From Dimorphilus gyrociliatus (Eukaryota > Annelida > Polychaeta > Dinophilidae), in NCBI GenBank assembly GCA_904063045.1, contig CAJFCJ010000019.1, positions 1,168,570 to 1,232,569 of the forward strand: DNA of 64,000 bases, written 5' to 3'. A program made the position numbers and the translations under genes. Below, in pieces: positions 10,210 through 22,369 of this stretch; the stretch's first letter is position 1, and each line of letters begins with the position of its first letter. The notes under the pieces are model-generated. The model was not told where the DNA came from and searched no databases. It was given only the letters and a program-made list of their open reading frames with translations.

Positions 10210-11597
10210 CTAATCACAACAAGGTTTCGTTTGGTGCTCATTCGTCAATAACTGACTGACAAATTCAGTGCTACTCTCTCTTCTGTGTAATTGCAGTGCA
10301 TCGTATTCGTGTTTTCTATTACGCAATACCAGCTTAGTCATTGAGATGAAAGCTTCTTCTATATTCTCGCAACTAACATTACTAGTCTCAAAGAAAGGTA
10401 TTGATAATTTTTCGGCAAGCTACAAAAACACAAAAACTAAAGTATGAGACTGTTTCGGCCATTTTTTCAATTATTACGCAATAATTAAAAAAATAGTAAT
10501 AAAATTAAAACCTTTTTGCCTTGGCTTTCGGTTACTGCCCTTTCAAGATCAGTTTTACTACCCAATAAGGTTAAGGCCACGTCTTCGTTAGCGCACTGTA
10601 ACCAAAGTAAAGTAACAATAAAAAATATACACTTGTTTATAGTTTACAATTCAAAAAAGGTGTTAAATTATATATCATATATCTTTTATATGGATGTATG
10701 GTTGTTATTTGTTACATATGCTTGCCTCTCGAACATTCTTAAACCATTTTGCAATGTTTCGAAAGCTTTTTTCGTTGGAAACATCATAGACTAGAAATAT
10801 TCCTTGAGCCCTTCTATAATATTGTTTCGTTAGAGATTCGTAGCGTTCTTGGCCGGCTGTATCCCTAATTAAATTAGCGTATGAGTAAAAGATAAATAAA
10901 GTTTAATTGAGTATCGAGTTAAAACAGCACGTTTTTTTTTCCTCTTTGCGGAAGAAACAGCTGCGGATAAATCGTCTCAGCTGCTTTTTTTGTAATAGAA
11001 AAAAACTAATAATTGATCTAGAATTAAACTATTTAACTAGAAAGGAATTTTTAGTTTGTTATAGGCCTAAATTGATGAGAGAGACAGAGAGAGAGAGAGA
11101 GAGGGGGGGCGAGGAGGAGGAGGAGAAGGGAGAGGGAGGCGGGGAAGTAAAAGTCCATCTTTATTTCTTTCCTCGATAATAACAATAATAATAATGGTAA
11201 TGAAAGAGTGAGAAATTGAATAATTTTAATTGGCCTACTTTTAGATAAATATAGAATAATAATTCCATTTGGATATTAATAAATAAGAATAATAACTAAA
11301 TACTAACCATATCTGCACACGAACTTGCTGACCATCTAAGTCGATGTTTCTCATTTGAAAATCGATTCCTGAACAGAAGGTGTAAAAGTAATAAATCATT
11401 TCATATAAATTATGTTATATATATAATATATATATATATAGGTAATAAAAAAAAGAGTATAATTTTATCAAACCTATAGTCGAATGATAATCCTTTCGAA
11501 AGTTATGATTAGCGAATCGTTGAATCATGCAAGTTTTACCTACTCCTGAATCTCCTACTAAGAGTAATTTAACGACAATATCAAATTGTTTGGCCAT
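10210..11597 (-). CDS. RAB15: Rab-family small GTPase, Rab15-like
   Basis: Five exons encode about 205 residues: exon 1 ends near 11474, then about 11308-11368, 10741-10853, about 10511-10589 and about 10210-10420. All G-box motifs are seen: P-loop GDSGVGKT, switch I TIGIDF, switch II WDTAGQER, a G4 variant GSKTD (usually NKxD) and ETSN as G5. RabF sequences such as [13 protein letters not shown] match Rab15/Rab8-class proteins, and [12 protein letters not shown] is closest to Rab15, a regulator of early and recycling endosomes. The protein ends KPCCD, a dicysteine tail suited to geranylgeranylation. The intron after NVRE appears to start with GC, not GT. The intron between exons 2 and 3 contains a GA-rich microsatellite. 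Confidence 0.85.
11085..11150. repeat. GA/GGA-rich purine tract in Rab intron
   Basis: A GA dinucleotide run followed by GGGGG and GGA-rich sequence, all purine on the plus strand, inside an intron of the Rab gene. Confidence 0.8.
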
Positions 11598-12261
11598 AAT
11601 TTAGTTTTTATGATTTTGTCACACTCTCGTTTATTTTTTTTGTTATATATATAATATAGGTTATATATATTAAAGAAAATAAACAAAATATTTAATTGAC
11701 TATTTTATCTGGAATAAATACTAATCGTCTCATTTTGCAGAAGATTTTTTTTTTTTGCTGTAAAAGACGTACGGTATCTATACAAGTGCGTTTGTGACTG
11801 CACGTGTGTATGTATGTATGTATGTATGTGTGTCTGTATGTATTTATGTGTATGTATTTCGAACAATCTATACTGGGATACACACCTTAAATTTACAAAC
11901 GCTGATTGGTTGTTTAATTTGCATATAAGCAAAAAAAAAAAACTGCAAGAGCTTAAATGAGGTAGAGATAGATTGATAAAAAATAGGGATATAGATGTAT
12001 GTAGATAATGGGTGAAAAACTGACAGTTGTATGTCTATGTGGTTGAGATATAGGAAGTGACAGTGAGAGAGATAGAGACTGAGTGAGACAGAGGGAAAAA
12101 GGGAAGAGATAGATAATGCGAGAGGTAGAGAATTCAATTAACGACGTCTGTTTCTATCCATTATTTCTTCGCGTCTCAATCATTTATTTATTTAGTTACA
12201 AATTGCTTAAAATATCCCAGACTATAAAAAAACAAATTGTGATGATGTCTTTAAGTAAAAA
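11598..12261. other. Intergenic DNA with a TATG tandem tract
   Basis: Lies between the Rab start and the 3' end of the SV2-like gene. A TATG-type tetranucleotide tract is at about 11805-11830 and GA-rich sequence at 12060-12115. No gene was seen. Confidence 0.5.
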
Positions 12262-15200
12262 CTACATTAATCTTTTTCTATTATCTGGAACATATCGACA
12301 TAAAAATGCAGCAGCGATCATTAAGATGGCACTGATGATTGCTGATGCTGAAGATGGCGCCTCACGAAAAGCGTTAACTCCTATAGACGCTCCCAAATGC
12401 TTTGATGCCCAGAGCAATCCAAGACCCGTAGTCCTGATGAGAATAGATGTGTATGATAAGGGCATATAATGCTCATTATGACAGTGCTTATTATAAACTT
12501 ACCGAACTTCAGTCGGAAATGCCTCGACGCCGTGAAGCAGTAGAAGGGTAACGAGAAAGGCTAAAAGAGCTGAGAAAATGCTTTGAACTATAAAAGAAGA
12601 CGCCTCGTTGACGGTGGTAACGAATTGTAAAAGGGAGACGAAAGCCGAGAAGATAAAGACCGCTTCTGTAAACGAATAAACAACGTTTTAGAAGCTTTTT
12701 CTCATGTAAAAGGATTAGACACCGTTTTTCGTCTAACGTTGATATATATAACGCACGCCAGCGTTAGATACTCACGCAGTAACTTCACTCGAAAGCCACT
12801 GTTTAATAAGAGAGTAGCGAAAAACGCCCCAGAAATCGCAACGGCGTTAACGATGACTTGCATAGTTAACGATTCCACTCTATAACTATCACTATGTAGA
12901 AAATCTCCACAATGCATCCTATCCCCAATGAATTTAGCATCTTCAAAGTGGCAATTGTCAAACACTGAAGCAGAATTAAAATCAGTATTTTGAAAATTCA
13001 GTTTCGTGAATGACGATTCAATAAAGTGGAGTTGAACACTTGAGATATCGATAAAAGATGCATTTCTGAATGAACAATTAGTAAATGTTGAAAACATCAT
13101 CTGAATAGATTCAAAACGGCAATTCTCGAATGTTGAATTGATGAAATTGTTATGCGAAATATCGTTTGAAAATCGCTTGTCGAAGTAATTTTCATTCAAA
13201 AATGTCGTATACTCCATCTGATTGAAATGTGATCTGATTGTATTCGATTGGGCTGACGACAGGAGAGCGTGCAAACTGGAAATTAAAGAAAAATATACGA
13301 GAGATAGGCGGATCGAGGCTAAAAGCGGCTTACCCGAGGGAAGAAAGACAGAATATTGCCGTCAATGATAATGTGCTTGACGTATGAGGTTTGTAGATTA
13401 CCGACAAGAACGACGGCCAAAACTGTAATAGAGCAACAATAAAGCAGTTCATCTTAATTGATAAGAATTTAAAGCATTCATATTATATTATATAGGTATG
13501 CAAGTAAATTATAGAAAACTTATTACGTTCTCGAGAGCACTCAATGTCCTGGAGAGGGACCCTGTCGACGAATCTTTGCTTCTTATTGCCGTCTTTCTCG
13601 GATCAGCCTCTTCCAATTCGGGCAGCTGTAGAGGAATAAATTTTCTTTCCTTTCCTGCCTTTCATATATATTCTATCATTGCTCTTTTTAAAGACTTACC
13701 CAAATTATCGATTCTATTTCTTGAATAGCCTGATTTTATAATAGGAAGAGAAGTAATAAGAAAATATATTGTCATTAAAATATGCACTAATTTAGATGAG
13801 GGAAGGGGTGGGAAACTCTTCTCAGAAAGAAAACAAGAGCGAATTGGGTCAAGATATGCAAAAGTATTAAGAAAGTCATTTAAAACGAATTAATATTCAT
13901 TAGAACTTTATTTACCTTGTTCACCTGATTCTCTGATTCTCCACTATTATTCTTTGTAAATAGCATTCTATAAACCTTTTTCGCTTCCATATCTCGTCCA
14001 ATTTGCAATAAGTAACGCGCACTTTCGACGCCGCAACAGAAGAGGAGAAGAGCGCTGCATAAGCACAATATTAGGCAAGCGACGAGGAGCATTTTCCAAG
14101 CGTCTTCAACTTCTCCTGCATATTGACGAACAATTAATAACCATATCCGGGGTTAAAGGGGTGGGACGGATGTGTTTTGTACCGATTGTAAATATTAAGG
14201 TTAGGGAGGATATAAATGTTGAACCAACAAATGCGTTTAATACGTAGAAGCCGACCAAACTATCTCTTTGGTTCTGAGGAGTAAATTCGGCAAGTAGACT
14301 AACGGCTAATGGCGTTATTGCAGACGCCCTAGAAGACGAAAGGTTGAGATATTTATTGTTGATATTTTTAGAACGTTAGAAAGGGTTAAGGTCAAACTTT
14401 ATATACCCGATAGATGAGCAGACAGAGAAGAGGATAAATAGGGTAAAGTTGGATGAGATTGCCGACATTGCTGTGAAGAAAATGTGTATTGCCAGCAGGA
14501 GAAGAAGAGATTGTCTTCTCCCCGTTCGATCTGCCAAAGTACCCGCTGTACAGCAAGACAGTATCATCATTACAGTAGTTGTTGCGCCTGTTGGAGATGA
14601 AAGATATAAAATGATTAATATGTGTGAAAAATAAATATTCGTATTTCTCAGCGCGTACAGTATATTACATATAGGCCTATGGATTAAAATATAGAGCCTA
14701 AATGACGGTACACAGGAAACGGTCTCCCCCGGGTGTTAATGACAGTGCAATCATTCAATTCGAACAGAGTAGGTGGCGCTGCCCACTCGCACTTTGAGAC
14801 GGCGTCACTTCCTAGCCGAACGATGGGTATAAAACGTCATATTGTATACTGCCAACTGCTATTCGGATGGTTCATATTAAACGCAGCGGCTTTTTGGGCG
14901 GTATTCACACCAGCATTTGCCCATATGTTGGATTTAGGAGATGCTCTAATCGAACGAAGAGAAAAGTTTGTTGTCTTTGGCCTATGGGTATTGGCCGAGG
15001 TCATTGTCTTCTTTGTTCTACTCGTTACAGCCACCGTTTTATTATGCGCGTGCCGAGATCTTCCATCATCCGCTCCGTAAGTACATAATTCGATAAGGCT
15101 TGTTTCTTAGGAGAAAAACGGATTTACGAAAAAGAAAATAAAAAAAATAGGATTAAAACAAAAAAAATGCTTCTGCAAAAGGTAGGAACTTAAGCTGTAT

Positions 15201-17626
15201 AAAATATAGTAGCAAATATAAAAAATCTAAAGAAGGAAGGGTTAAAGGAGGAGGAGGAAAAGAGAGTGGAAAACGCCCTTTCATCTATTTTCCGCTTTGA
15301 TTTCGACCGAGACGGCGACTGACCAAGATCTTAATGCAGTTTGAGTTGTTTACCGTAGGCGCGCTTCGATTCTCGCCTATCCGCTTCAGAATCTTGTTCG
15401 TCTTAATACAAACCTATAAAACTCCGCACGCATCTCCTTTAGTATATTCATTCTTTTTGTTCGTTTATATTTATCTTATCCGTGTAGCTGTTATTTTGAG
15501 GTGTTTGGTGCATTTGTTTAGCTTAGACTAAGCTCACTAGACTTTCCTTTAGAACACGGTCGCTTTATTGAGACAAGTTGTATAAAGACTCATTATTATA
15601 ATGAATGCAATAGAAGTAATAAACTTTGGAAAGGACAGTCGATGAGATTTCTTTCCCACATCTTCCTTTGCATTCCGTATTACTCAGCAGGTGTGAAAGT
15701 ACTTAAGGCAATTAGGCACTGGGCTAGTGTATTTCGGCCTTTACAAGATTCTTATGAGGGAGGATATTCTTTTCTCTTTTTTTCGGTGCCCCCCTGACGA
15801 AAGTTCTTAGGCGGAAAACGATGATTGATGGTGGAGGGCGAAGGGAAAAATCTATCGGCTATAATCGGCCGGAGCTTTGCTTTGGGTCGGCTAATGAAAT
15901 AGCTAAGTGAATTAGGCGTCGGCGAGAAATTCGAACCGACGCAACATTTTCTTTCCGTAAAAAGCGTCTCCTCGTCTTTACGCTCCGCCGAGCGAAAAGA
16001 ACGACGAGAGAAAAAGAAAAAAGGGATGATCGGGATGTAAAGTATAAAGAAAATATCAAGAAGAAAAAGAACTAACACACAAAGCGAAAACGAAATACTA
16101 AGAAAATGGGAAGGGGAATAGAAAAAGAACCAAGGAAGAAAGGAAAAGCACTGGAAAGCATTGATCGCCTTTATAGTTTTTTCCATATAACGAGTCAACG
16201 TTCGCCTAGGCCGGCAAATTGCGTTTTTTTCGTAAAGCGAACCGGCCCTGCAAACAAAACGCCCGGATAAAGTAATTTATTTAAGTCGTTCAATGTAGTT
16301 TTCCAAACGACTGCGTCATATATTCGACGCTCTCCTTTTATATATATATATAAATTTTTTCCATATTTTCTCTAGTTTGGCCCATCTCATAGCCGATCCG
16401 TCAATTGCTGCTTTGGCAACAAGCCTTTTTGTGGTTGTCAGAGGCATGCCGAAGGCCACCCAACTACAAAAGTGTACAGCATTAAATGGCAGTAGTAGCA
16501 GTGACATTGCTATTGGCGGAGGGAATTTGGACGCTTGGTGCTCTCTTGTATTACAAGGCGGTCAACGGCCAAGGAATGGTGAAGTTTACTTTTTGGTAAA
16601 AAAAAACCAATTTGCCTTGTCGTATTATCTAACGTATCTGGAAATAAATCGTTCTTTTTTTTTTTACTCCCTAAATAGCGTCACTGGATTACTGTAGTCC
16701 AACTTGCCGTCCTGCTTCCACCAGCCATCCGATTCACTCACTTTCGATGGCGTATGAAGTTCGAGCAATTCGTCGTTACTGCCTTCTGGAATTTATTGCA
16801 CGCCATTGATGCAGCGTCCTTTGCCGAATCGCTCATCCGTTTCGCCTATGTCGATCAAAGTTTGAGCAATGCGGGCAGAGTGGTCTGTTGTATGACTGTT
16901 TTAATTATCTCAATTGGCAGTATCTCAGCTGCCATTCCTCCTATCTACAGAGGTGAGAAGGCCTTCATAGGTTACGTGCAAATTCTATTGGCTTGTGGAG
17001 CTGCCTTACTCGATCTACCACTATTTTCGATACGGTCCTTATATCTTTCCCGTTTACCGCCTGCAAATGGACTGTTTTTCCTTTTTCTTTTTAAAGAGTT
17101 TGTAGGGGTTGTTGCCGGTATTGCTGCTCTCACTTGTACAGGAATAGAAAGGCTAGCGTCGTCTCATAAAACTCCTCCACAGGATGAGTACGAAGCTCTC
17201 ATCGACTGCGAGGAAGAAATGGCCCATGACGGCTTAGAGGATATAGAGGGAGAAGAAGAGGACGATGATGAGGATGATATAGAGGATGACGACTCACTTC
17301 TCGATAAGATTGTAGAAGAGGATTACGTTTAGAAAATACTTACTATACGCCGTCTGCCGAGAATATGTCAGACATAAAGGAAGATGTCCGAGTAGCTCCA
17401 GAGATGAATGAAAAACGTTGGAATGTAGCAGATAGGCTGAGAACGATAAAGCGGTTATCAGGAGACACTGTAATCTCCCGAAACCGGCGGCCAGCATAGC
17501 TTTTTCGTGAACTTCGCTGATAACGTCGCCGTTGCTGCTGGTTTCTTCCCGTCCATTCTCCTTTCCACCATAATCACTTTGTTTACCACGTTCAAATAGC
17601 GCTTCTTCTTCCCGTTCCTCCGCCAT
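12262..17626 (-). CDS. SV2-like major facilitator transporter with luminal pentapeptide-like domain
   Basis: Nine exons with phase checked throughout: 17344-17626, 14407-14587, 14183-14328, 13916-14115, 13527-13625, 13334-13422, 12776-13275, 12503-12665 and 12262-12433, giving about 610 residues. The order is an acidic N-terminus, the first membrane helix preceded by GFGRLQ, the MFS loop motif LADRTGRRQ in exon 2, further helices, a long luminal loop in exon 7, then the last helices. The loop has repeated NCSF, NCHF and NCRF steps like the pentapeptide right-handed helix of synaptic vesicle glycoprotein 2. SV2 proteins sit in secretory vesicle membranes; the substrate of this one cannot be told. 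Human SV2 is about 740 residues, so this is a shorter relative. Intron 1 (14588-17343) contains a whole antisense gene. Confidence 0.8.
14739..17332 (+). CDS. Multi-pass membrane protein nested antisense in SV2-like intron
   Basis: Three exons: 14823 (or 14739)-15076, 16376-16595 and 16679-17332. From the ATG at 14823 the phases fit exactly and give 375 residues; the upstream in-frame ATG at 14739 would add 28. About seven or eight hydrophobic segments span both halves, with a central Cys/Gly/Ser loop. The C-terminal about 50 residues are very acidic (EEEDDDEDDIEDDD). I do not recognise the family; the layout is faintly reminiscent of TMEM121. The gene lies wholly inside intron 1 of the minus-strand SV2-like gene, and its stop at 17330-17332 is only 11 bases from the host's exon 1 splice donor. 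Intron 1 of this gene is 1.3 kb, unusually long here. Confidence 0.7.
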
Positions 17627-18081
17627 TGATATTAATGTTTCTCTCTCTGGCTCACGCAGCTGTTAAGCGACAGATGCGATTGAATCAATTTTTTCTTTGC
17701 CAAGAGCCGGAGAGACGCGTCGTATATTTTATTTACCAATTCCGTCTTCCTTATTTTTGCTTTCACCTCGAACTTGTTAATAGTTATTATTAGAAAAAAA
17801 AGAACGAAATATGAAGAGGATATCAGATTAGGAGGTGGAGAACACGCGATCCCCAATTTGTCGCTACATTCATTATTTATAAAAACGTAAAACTCTCTTA
17901 AAAGCTCGATCTCTGAAACGTCCACGCTGTTGATTTATTTTCAAGCATCTTTATAAGTACTACTCATTTTTTCAAAATAATATCAATGTGAACTGATACA
18001 AAAAATAACAATAAAAAATGATATTTAAATCTATTATTTTTCGTCTTTAAAATTTGCAGAAAAAATTGGACGTTAAATACA
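17627..18081. other. Upstream region of SV2-like gene and SFT2D 3' region
   Basis: It holds the presumed SV2-like promoter and 5' leader and the 3' region of SFT2D. The minus-strand frame at 17632-17925 has no ATG (it opens with GTG), so it is not called as a gene. Confidence 0.5.
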
Positions 18082-18699
18082 TTAAACGTCTAAAGTTGAT
18101 TTTACAGTTCTCGACGCAATAGACGTGAAAATGTTGACGAAGAATTTAAGTCCCGTATGACCACCGGGAATATAACTAATAAAGTACCATACTAAAGCAA
18201 GTAGTTGCGATGATGCGAATATTACTGTAAAGATGGTGCTCTTCATCCAGGCTGCACAATAAATTGTCCCTAGCAATGTAATGAAATAGCTTAGAGTAAA
18301 CGGCAGACGTTCGACGGCAATCAAATGTTGGAAATGTTTGCGAGGTCCCCAAAGACAAGAGAAACTGCCTATGATGAATAAACTGCCTAAGGTATAGAGC
18401 AGTGCGAATTTTCTAGCTTTCAACAATAGAAACGGAATATATAAGCTGGCTAGAGAAAGGCAGAAGGTCCCCAGCAGGAAACACAAAATGAAACCAATTG
18501 CTCGTTGCTTTCTAGACAAACTTGGGCAATCTAAATATGAAGGTGAGTTGTAGACTGAAGAATCTTTTTCTGAGCTAAACGCGCTCTTCACATTCGATAC
18601 TAAAGCAGTTCCCCCAACATTAAAGCTCGGTAATGACGATGATTTCTTTGAGGAATCGAAATAATTTTTTAATTTATCTATATTTGACGTTTCTGCCAT
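18082..18699 (-). CDS. SFT2D: SFT2-domain vesicle transport protein
   Basis: A complete single-exon protein of 205 residues. SFT2 proteins are four-helix Golgi/endosome membrane proteins linked to fusion of endosome-derived vesicles with the late Golgi in yeast. A polar Ser-rich N-terminus of about 65 residues is followed by four membrane helices between residues about 67 and 180. Family sequences LGTFCLSLASLYIP, GPRKHFQHL and the terminal SYIPGGHTGLKFF are present. The long N-terminus and length are closest to SFT2D3 (215 residues in human), but the exact paralogue is uncertain. It lies 187 bases downstream of the LRSAM1 stop on the same strand. Confidence 0.92.
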   Translation of the reverse strand: MAETSNIDKLKNYFDSSKKSSSLPSFNVGGTALVSNVKSAFSSEKDSSVYNSPSYLDCPSLSRKQRAIGFILCFLLGTFCLSLASLYIPFLLLKARKFALLYTLGSLFIIGSFSCLWGPRKHFQHLIAVERLPFTLSYFITLLGTIYCAAWMKSTIFTVIFASSQLLALVWYFISYIPGGHTGLKFFVNIFTSIASRTVKSTLDV

Positions 18700-18885
18700 C
18701 GTTCTATACGAAATAGTACGTTAAGAACTCTGCGGAAACTGGTATTAAAACTTGCACTAAATACGAAAATTGGCAAATGCGGTGGGCAGCAGCAACGACA
18801 GTAAAATAAAAGAAGCAAAAAAAATGTCTGTAGGAAATAAAATATTAAATAATATATCAGTTTATGTTTCTTGAGTAGTATGTGA

Positions 18886-21800
18886 CTATGTTTCAGAAGG
18901 AAGAAGAATCCTTGAGGCGATATCCGAACGGCACAATGGACAAAGTATTAACGGCTTAGAACAAGCCTGACAGCAGCACACATGTCCACAGTTTAAGAAT
19001 ATAATTTGGGCCTAATTGAATAGAGAAAGAAGTAGAATGATGATAATAAAAAAAAAATTATTTCATTAAGACAGATGAAATCTTACCCGAGAATCCAGAC
19101 AAATAGCACATTGTGCCGTCATTCTCGTAACTATTTCTTCTGGTTGTGATGGTAGTGGATCGCTAGAAACTACTTGGTTTAATCGAGGAGCGCTAGGAAG
19201 GGCAGGAATCGTCGAGATAGACGTTGTTTTTTCGCTAGCCTTCTCTTTTACTTTTGATTGATATTGGCGGGAAAATTTAAGAATTGTTCTTCTGACTTCT
19301 TCCGATTCTATACCGATCTGTTTTGTAAAAGGAGAAAGGGAATTTTTTCAAGCAGCAATAACAATTATTTGCTCCATATTTACCCCTCTCAAGTCAGCAT
19401 CACCCATACCAAGTAGGTTGTTGAAATTTCTAACATTGTTCTGTGCTAATAGAGGCACGTATTCGCTTGCTCCACATTCCAATAGGAAATCCATAAGTTG
19501 AGGATCCATTTCTAGTTCTTTATTCAATATTATTTCCGGTTTCCTTTGTAACAATCTGCGAAGTGGTCACAAAGTGATATAGCAGCTCAGCTTTTAGCAT
19601 TTTTAAGTCTACCTTTGATATTGTACAAGCCAATAATTCACTTGATTGTCTTCCTTACTTTCTTCCATTTCGATCAGGCGTTGTCCGAGTTCGTTTTTGC
19701 GCTTATCCCTCTCGGTGATTAGCGACTGAAGGAGGTCTATCATATTCTTGCGTTTCAACTCCAAAGTGTTCTTTTACAAAAGACAAATTAATGCAAAAGC
19801 AGTTAATAATCGAAGTAACCTTAGTAACGTATTATATATGCTTATTCTAATAATATGATTAAAACTTTATAAGAGGAAAATATCTTACTATTATATTATC
19901 CGTTCTCATTTCCTTTTGCTTCATTTCTAACCAGGATAATTCGGAAAGTTCCTTTTCAATGGTTTCAATTTGTTGTGATATACGGTTATATCTCGTATCA
20001 TTTTGCAGTTGTAAAACCCCAAAAAGTCTCTTTTGTACACTTTCCTCCTCTAACAACCCACGAATGAATTTATCTTGATCGTTATCTTTCTCCTCGTAGA
20101 ATCTTTTGAGTTGATTATCAAAGTTTGAAGAACTATACGTGTTAAAAAAAAAAGGGAAATAAGAGTAACTTTCATAAGCATTTCTTTTGTTAAGGGGACA
20201 ATTATAAGAAATTGTATTACTCCTGTAAGTATTCATTGACGGTTGCACTTCTATGCGATACGTTGCTGTCTAATATACTTTTCAATAATGCGTTTTCTCT
20301 AACCATATCAGTCATAGAGTTTAATATTTCATGTCTTCTTATTTTGTCAGATTCCTCATTTTGAACGAGAAACAAACTTTCTTTCTCTATTCTGTGAAAA
20401 GATTAATTAACGTCCTTAGAAAAAATAAAGAGACTAGGATTAAAGATAAGGTCATCACCTATCTTTTTCTAATTCTTCCAGAAGACTTTCTTTTCTTCTA
20501 GACTTCTCTCCCATTTCCATTAGTTGGTTTAAAACGTCATCCGAATGCTTTTCAACTATTTAATTAAAAGTTGTCAACGAATTAATCGTTGTCATGTTTT
20601 TATTTTATAGAATTACCTTCGCCCAAAATTTTGTGCCAATCGGTTCTCTCTTTATCTTTCGTTTCGTGCAACATATTTAGTTTTTCTTCTATTTGATTAT
20701 TTTCCTAATAGTATAAATCTATTTATTATGGAAATGAGTAGAATATTAAAGAGAAAAAAACCTGCAAAACACTACTAAGTAAGTGTCGTCTCTCTGAAGC
20801 AGAACTGGTAAATCGAGAAACATGCAATTCTTGTTCTTCCTTAATTTGTCTTTCCAATTCAATTCTTTGTCGCCTTTTCTCGTCGGCGTCATTGTATTTG
20901 GCTCTAATAATTTGGTCTACCTTGGTTAAGCCATCATTCATAACGTTACTACTCGATTCGCCAACGTGACTATTTTTCAAAATAGGTAATAAAACTGTCG
21001 TAGGTTGTACATATTCTATTGAGCATTCGGCGCATAAAAATTTCATAATAGGTTCAGTTCCACTGGCGCAGATTTCAGGGGGAGGATAGACAAACTTGTC
21101 GGCATTTAACAATAAACTCTCAAGAGTCTTTATATAAGCAACAATCTTAGGTAAACGAGCAATAGACTCATTTTCCCGAATATCCATTAGCCTTAGACTC
21201 ACCAATCCGTCGAGCGAGTCCGGTAACTGCTTTAGTTTGTTTGCTGGAAAGGTTTTATGTGACGATTTAATAAATGCGTGACTGAATTGGAGAATGCTTA
21301 CATTTTAAATTTAGAGTTTGCAGAGAACATAGTTTTCCTATCGATGGTGGTAATTCAATTAGTTGATTATTCTCTAAGTTAAGTATTTGTAGTGAGGTTA
21401 GATAAGATATTTCGTTTGGTAACTTAACCAGCCGATTTTGATGCAAGTCCAAAATCTGTGGAAACAAAATGGGACAAAATGAATCATTGAGAAAATTAAT
21501 AATACAATAGTGGACTTTTATACAATAAGCAATAAAGAATTGGTACAATCCAGATCTAACAAAAGATTGGGATTAATTATTTTTTCACCCACCCTAAGTC
21601 TTTGTAAATCTTTCAATGAACCTCCTCCGTCTAAAGACTTGATAAAATTCGAATGAGCCAGAAGCACCTGAGACGTAATTAGAAGTGATTTTAATTAATT
21701 TATCAGATTATTTCCTTATGCTCAACTTACCTCTTTCTGCAAAACTTTACATAAAGGGTACACCCCGGATGGAACCTGCGGACGTTTTTATGATTATTTC

Positions 21801-22062
21801 ATATAAAAATGTTGAATAAAAAACAAGCATATAAAAACGCAAACATGGTTGATTTCGCAATCGGATATGTCGTAGTTTCCATCGGGATTTTCTCGTGCCT
21901 GATGTAAATAAAATTTGCAATTTAATATAGTTTCAGTCAAAATAATCTTTAATTTATATATAAAAAAGAGTGATTTATATATACATAAACACTTACTAAA
22001 AATAACTTATGTTCTAATTTTCTATTTGATTTTTCATGTTTCTTTTTACCAAACAGCGGCAT
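18886..22062 (-). CDS. LRSAM1: E3 ubiquitin ligase LRSAM1
   Basis: About fourteen minus-strand exons separated by 50-80-nt introns. Exon 1 (21997-22062) gives [12 protein letters not shown], close to the human start. Leucine-rich repeats follow ([41 protein letters not shown]), then a long coiled coil in exons 18-21 kb, a SAM domain ([20 protein letters not shown] onwards), and a C-terminal RING split over two exons (CAIC with SR, then [10 protein letters not shown] to CPLC). LRSAM1 ubiquitinates TSG101 to control endosomal sorting and tags intracellular bacteria for autophagy; in people it is linked to Charcot-Marie-Tooth neuropathy. The TAG stop is at 18886-18888. Exon order and domain order match the human protein throughout. 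Confidence 0.93.
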
Positions 22063-22369
22063 ATTGTTTCTTTAGAGCTTATTAAAAAAATATATTATTA
22101 TATCATTTATAAACATTATCCTATAAGAAATTATCGTAAGATAACTGGTTTTGGTTAATATTAACCAAAAGACCAATAGCGACATCTGTTTCCTATTTTG
22201 TTTTTAGTATTAGGTTGGAAATCTTGCACGGGAATTTTTTCAATACGTTAAAGCCACAACCTTAAGGAGTATTGAACTTATATATTGACGTTTGAATACG
22301 ATTTTCTCACTAGAATGGTTGGAGTTAGTATGAGTACACGTGTCAGCTTTCTCGTAAACCGAATAAACT

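Noticed and set aside
15905-15940. GGTTCGAAT-like motif on the minus strand suggesting a tRNA B box
   Set aside because: It is part of a GCGTCGG/CCGACGC hairpin, and no A box, anticodon arm or acceptor stem can be drawn around it.
15752-16198. 148-codon minus-strand frame inside the nested gene's long intron
   Set aside because: Low-complexity Phe/Ser and Lys/Arg sequence with no domain, already within intron sequence for genes on both strands.
17632-17925. 97-codon minus-strand frame upstream of the SV2-like gene
   Set aside because: It opens with GTG and has no ATG, no domain and no supported splice sites; more likely 5' leader or promoter sequence.
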